DNA from: Sipunculus nudus
Taxonomy: Eukaryota > Annelida > Sipuncula > Golfingiida > Sipunculidae
Reading direction: 5' to 3'
Length of the DNA stretch: 64,000 nt
Assembly: GCA_026874595.1 (NCBI GenBank)
Contig: CM049315.1
Coordinates: 15,626,164 to 15,690,163, forward strand
In this document: positions 60,620 to 64,000 of the stretch, one piece after another
Layout of the letters: each line of letters starts with the position of its first letter
How positions within the stretch are numbered: position 1 is the stretch's first letter
Notes under the pieces: generated by a model
Databases searched by the model: none
Told to the model about the DNA's origin: nothing
Seen by the model: the letters and a program-made list of their open reading frames with translations, nothing else
Made by a program: the position numbers and the translations under genes

Positions 60620-62615
60620 ATGAAAGCCTCCAGCCAGCAGACATGGGGTAATAGTAATAGATAATAGTAATAGGCAGTAATTCAATTACTTTTCATCAGT
60701 AATAGGCAATAATAGATAATAGGCAGTCCAAAAATGTTGAATAATAGTAATAGTAATAGTAATAGGCAGATGAGTAATAGATTAATAGCTATTACTTTAA
60801 CTATTTCCAGTCTGAGGGTAATAAAGAGAGTGTTGGTCTGAGTGCAAGTCAGCAGCAAGACTGATAAGGGCCAAGCTGAGGCCCAAGCCCAAGGTGAGAT
60901 GTTTCATGCTCATGATCAGGTGGCACAGGCTTATCCTGGGCCATGATGTTCTCACTGACAAGAATAGCACAGGATGACTGCATCACTGGTACATCACTGT
61001 AGGTGTTTTCCTTGGATACTGATAGCTCTTTACAATCAAAGCACAGTACAACCATGCCCTTTGATGTTTGTGTATAAGAAACTGACAGCCGGGTCAGAAC
61101 CCAGTCAGACAGAACACCAAAGGTTAACTCATACCTTGTGATTGTTTCCCCAACTAAAAATGATGACTAAAACTGTAACTTTTTAAACACAAATGTGTGA
61201 GACCAATTCCTAATGACTACCCAAACTGTGACTATTTCCTTTATATGACATATTTCTTGCAATCATATTGTCACCGGTCAGAAAGGAACACTCCATGGAA
61301 ACCTTGTTTGCCTTATGTTTATAAACATGACTCATCTCCCAAATGAAACTGGATGACATGAGTGACTTATCCATTATAATGCTGAAGTAAATTTAATTTC
61401 AAGCAGAAAATGAAATGTAGATGTAATCTGATATTGTGTTTCTTTCAAAGTAATTTATGCAACTGCATTCAGTTGTAATTTGAATTTTGTTGAATTACAA
61501 AGGATTTTCAGTTATGTGAAACAGGTAAAAATTAATAGTGTCATGTTCAGATATCCATCCTGATACCATGAGGGAAACCATACTCTTATGATAAGGACAA
61601 AGTTTGCACATCACCAAGGCTCACTGATTATTGCAGCATCCTAATAAACTAGGTATCTATGAGTATGCAACGGAGAAACCACCTGAAAGAGCCCTGAGAA
61701 GCCCTTATCTTGTCCCTCTTGCCTACTTCAGCCCCTGTTGAACGCGTCTTTAAGATTGCGGGAATAACCTTCAGATCAGATCATTGCTGGGTGTATGACA
61801 AAAGCCCCCCCCCCCCTTGGATTACTCAATCCAAAACTACTCAAAATTAAAAATTACTATAAATTTTATATTTTTGGGTAAATATACAAAAGCAATATCA
61901 ATGTATACCTCACATTACATGAAATAGACTAGTAAGGTTATGAAAATACAAATAATCAGTTAAACAAAAATGCAAATTATCAGTAATTTGATGAAAAATA
62001 TCATTCATTTTAATAATGATGTATATATTGTTGACACTTATATTGTTGATAATAGTTAAGTGACTCACTAATTATCCATATATACAATATTCTTAAACTA
62101 CACATATTTACTCATGCACTGTAACAGGTTTCACTTTATAGAATTTTAAATGTAGCCATACAATTTAAAAAATAATCTAAATTTTAAAATAAATATTTAA
62201 AAATTTTGGGAGGGGAGCTTTTGTCTGTACCCCACTGTTGCCCCCTGGGGGATTCAACAGCTTAAGTTCATCAGGTGCAATGGACACTTCATTTAGTTGT
62301 GAATTATTCATGCACCATTTCTTGTTTATTTTAGTGGTTGTTAACATATTTAGTGTGGCCTAATGAGCGGTCAATATGAGATACTTCAAGATTAAATATT
62401 TTTGTTCACTGAGTATTTTACTTATTTTTATTGAACCAGTAATAGCTAATAGTAATAGTAATAGGAGTAAAGTAATAGTAATAGCCACCTATTACTTTTG
62501 TTGAAACACTGAAAATAATAGCTAATAGTAATAGGCAAACACCTAAAGTAATAGTAATAGGCCTTATTATTGAAATCAGTAATAGGCCTCATGTCTGCCA
62601 GCCAGGCCCTGTCAT
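60620..62615. mobile_element. hAT transposon relic, about 2 kb
   Basis: Left end CCAGCCAGCAGACATGGGG (60630-60648) and right end, as reverse complement, CAGGGCCTGGCTGGCAGACATGAGG (62589-62613, shown in part: CTGGCTGGCAGACATGAGG) form imperfect terminal inverted repeats. The outermost CAGGGCC is typical of hAT ends. Both subterminal regions are filled with TAATAG repeats (60648-60800 and 62440-62590), and hAT elements commonly have subterminal repeats. A hAT C-terminal motif lies inside (61722-61763). Most of the transposase is missing or unrecognisable. Confidence 0.7.
61716..61800 (+). pseudogene. Remnant of a hAT transposase C-terminal dimerisation domain
   Basis: One frame reads LPTSAPVERVFKIAGITFRS, matching the most conserved stretch of hAT transposases (xPxTSAPxERVFSxAG). 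The preceding residues (PYLVPLA) are in a different frame, and a stop precedes them, so it is frameshifted and dead. No BED zinc finger or DDE-bearing region was found; the minus-strand frame at 60849-61055 is unrelated. Confidence 0.75.
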
Positions 62616-63194
62616 ATTGCAAATTTGTCCCGTGCAAAGTACTCAAATTGCCAAGTGCTCTAACAGTCGCTCACAAATGTAAAGGAATTCCTTTTGGGGG
62701 GGGGGGGGGCGGGGGGGGTTTAACCTTACGTTAATCTGGATAATATTGTATTTGTTTTGTTTTCACATAATTTCATTATACTTTATTTAATGATACGTTT
62801 AGTTTGAATCCTCAGCTGTCTTTGGTCAGATAAAATAATATGATTTTTCAGGATAGCAGCATGATCGACCTACTTGCCCCTCCCCTATATATATATATAT
62901 ATATATATAGGGGCTATGTGGGCGCTGGCCCACTCAGTAGCTTGCTTTCTAAACACTGCTACTTTTTTTCATAGGATTCATAGAATTATTTCTCAGCTAG
63001 GTCTTAACATACTTAATATTTTGTAATTATATAATGTTTAAGAACCGTGTAGCAATGCCCTAAAAGAATGTACCTGATGTTCCTCTTCCCATACATCTTT
63101 CTGTCTTTTTTTAGTACTTTTTATTTTTCCTCGAATGTTTATCGCAGTCCGTTTTAATTTTTATATCGTAAACGTCCGTTGCTGTTATGTTATG
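62616..63194. other. Spacer with poly-G run and a G/C-clamped (TA)n palindrome
   Basis: The poly-G run is at about 62694-62718. The palindrome at 62882-62913 is CCCC, then (TA)12, then GGGG. Confidence 0.6.
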
Positions 63195-63330
63195 TAAGTG
63201 TATGTGTGAGGGTGCGTTAGTCTTTATGTGTGCGAGTGCGTTAGTCTGTGTATGTGTGTGAGTGCGTTAGTCTGTGTATGTGTGTGAGTGCGTTAGTCTG
63301 TGTAAGTGTGTAAGTGCGTTTGTAAATCCT
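63195..63330. repeat. Minisatellite, unit 25-26 bp, about five copies
   Basis: GTGTGAGTGCGTTAGTCTGT recurs, with GCGTTAG starting at 63214, 63239, 63264 and 63290, followed by a diverged unit at about 63315. Confidence 0.9.
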
Positions 63331-63371
63331 GATGCGACTTCCTGAAAGTCCTCGTGTGCCATATAACCATT

Positions 63372-63835
63372 AAAGGAGCATAATCAGGAACAATATTATG
63401 CCTATTCTTTCACACTATCAGTTAAGTTATACTTTATACGAAAGTTTCCCTGCAAAAGCAACCCAGCACATAGTCACAGTACCGCGCATACTGCTATTAA
63501 ACAGCTTGTTATCTCTCTGCGTGTTGGTAAACACAGTCCGCGTGTCTGTTAACCATAACAAGGCCGCGTGACCGGAGGTCCGGTTGTGACCCGCAACACA
63601 TGATGTTCCAGCCAGTGAGAACATTTTTGGGGCCAAGTCAGTCAGGCATCTCCTGGTTGATATGTGTTGTTGTTGACACCTGTATTGTGCCCGGTCCACT
63701 TTTTTTAAAACTCGTTTTCATGAGTAAGCAAGCGGTTTCAAGGCATTATTTTGGCAGAGACAATTCTATTTTAAAGGGAAGAAGCTATTTTTCGTGTTAA
63801 TTCACGATGCTTCGTAGGTGATTTGGCCCCTTTTT
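63372..63835. mobile_element. Dispersed repeat shared with 45246-45955, copy 2
   Basis: It starts TTAAAGGAGCATAATCAGGA and ends near a GGCCCCTTTTTAATG whose reverse complement begins CATTAAAAAGGGGCC, so the ends are weakly inverted. It lacks the 170-bp insertion of the other copy. It has no coding capacity. Confidence 0.8.
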
Positions 63836-64000
63836 AATGTAAAATACCTGACGTACACACCTTACCTGGCGTGCCTCCTGATCAGGCGTATCACGCCGAA
63901 AAATGTATTTCAAATAAATCCTAGGCGCTTTTTTTTATTAAATTATTTCACTGTAGTGACAATCCTATATGTACGCCACATGAGGACAATATAATATAAC
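63836..64000. other. Window end, no feature seen
   Basis: Nothing recognisable before the end of the window. Confidence 0.4.

Overview
This looks like nuclear DNA of an animal, most likely a marine bivalve or another mollusc. It is AT-rich and gene-poor, with GT-AG introns, many (TA)n and (TG)n microsatellites, long poly-C/poly-G runs, and a dense mix of degraded transposons. These include a Helitron with the DUF6570-type N-terminus, L1/Tx1-like LINEs, a Ty3/Gypsy pol remnant, a hAT relic, tRNA-derived SINEs, MITEs and a tandem-repeat-bearing element like the bivalve 'pearl' elements. The species assignment is inference; nothing here is bacterial or organellar.

Two genes are well supported. 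Gene A (plus strand, about 34264-40110) encodes an unrecognised secreted protein of 724 residues. It has a non-coding first exon, a second exon whose only coding triplet is the ATG, and one large coding exon that supplies the rest of the signal peptide, a furin-type RRKR site and a His-rich C-terminus. Gene B (minus strand, 51548-46790) is a four-coding-exon, 691-residue, single-pass membrane protein. It has a signal peptide, LRRNT, leucine-rich repeats, LRRCT, one Ig-like domain, a Thr/Ser-rich stalk, a transmembrane helix and a cytoplasmic tail that starts with 16 consecutive glutamates. Their 3' ends converge, about 6.7 kb apart.

Three isolated exon-like segments have good splice sites but no recognised product: 57442-57638 (+), 58039-58179 (-) and, more weakly, 19098-19149 (+). 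The first two lie between the arms of a roughly 1.2 kb-spaced inverted repeat (57185-57420 / 58602-58945).

Layout: 1-3250 direct and tandem repeats; 4081-5530 a 150-bp satellite inside a pearl-like element; 5681-5974 a dispersed repeat and a tRNA-Arg-like sequence; 7975-9245 a LINE relic (-); 11344-12008 a broken unrecognised ORF (+); 13274-13395 a SINE; 15478-16310 a Ty3 pol relic (-); 16600-18090 a 330-bp tandem array; 19400-19775 a tandem repeat carrying a DR1 motif in each unit; 21316-25800 minisatellites, a truncated Helitron and a 5'-truncated LINE; 26040-27420 a 676-bp duplicated repeat; 32020-32506 a MITE; 34264-40110 gene A; 40960-45955 dispersed repeats and a SINE; 46790-51548 gene B with a second MITE copy in its last intron; 52590-56660 mostly repeats; 57185-58945 the inverted repeat with exon-like segments; 60620-62615 the hAT relic; 63195-63835 a minisatellite and a dispersed repeat. 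Remaining stretches hold AT-rich sequence in which no gene is supported.
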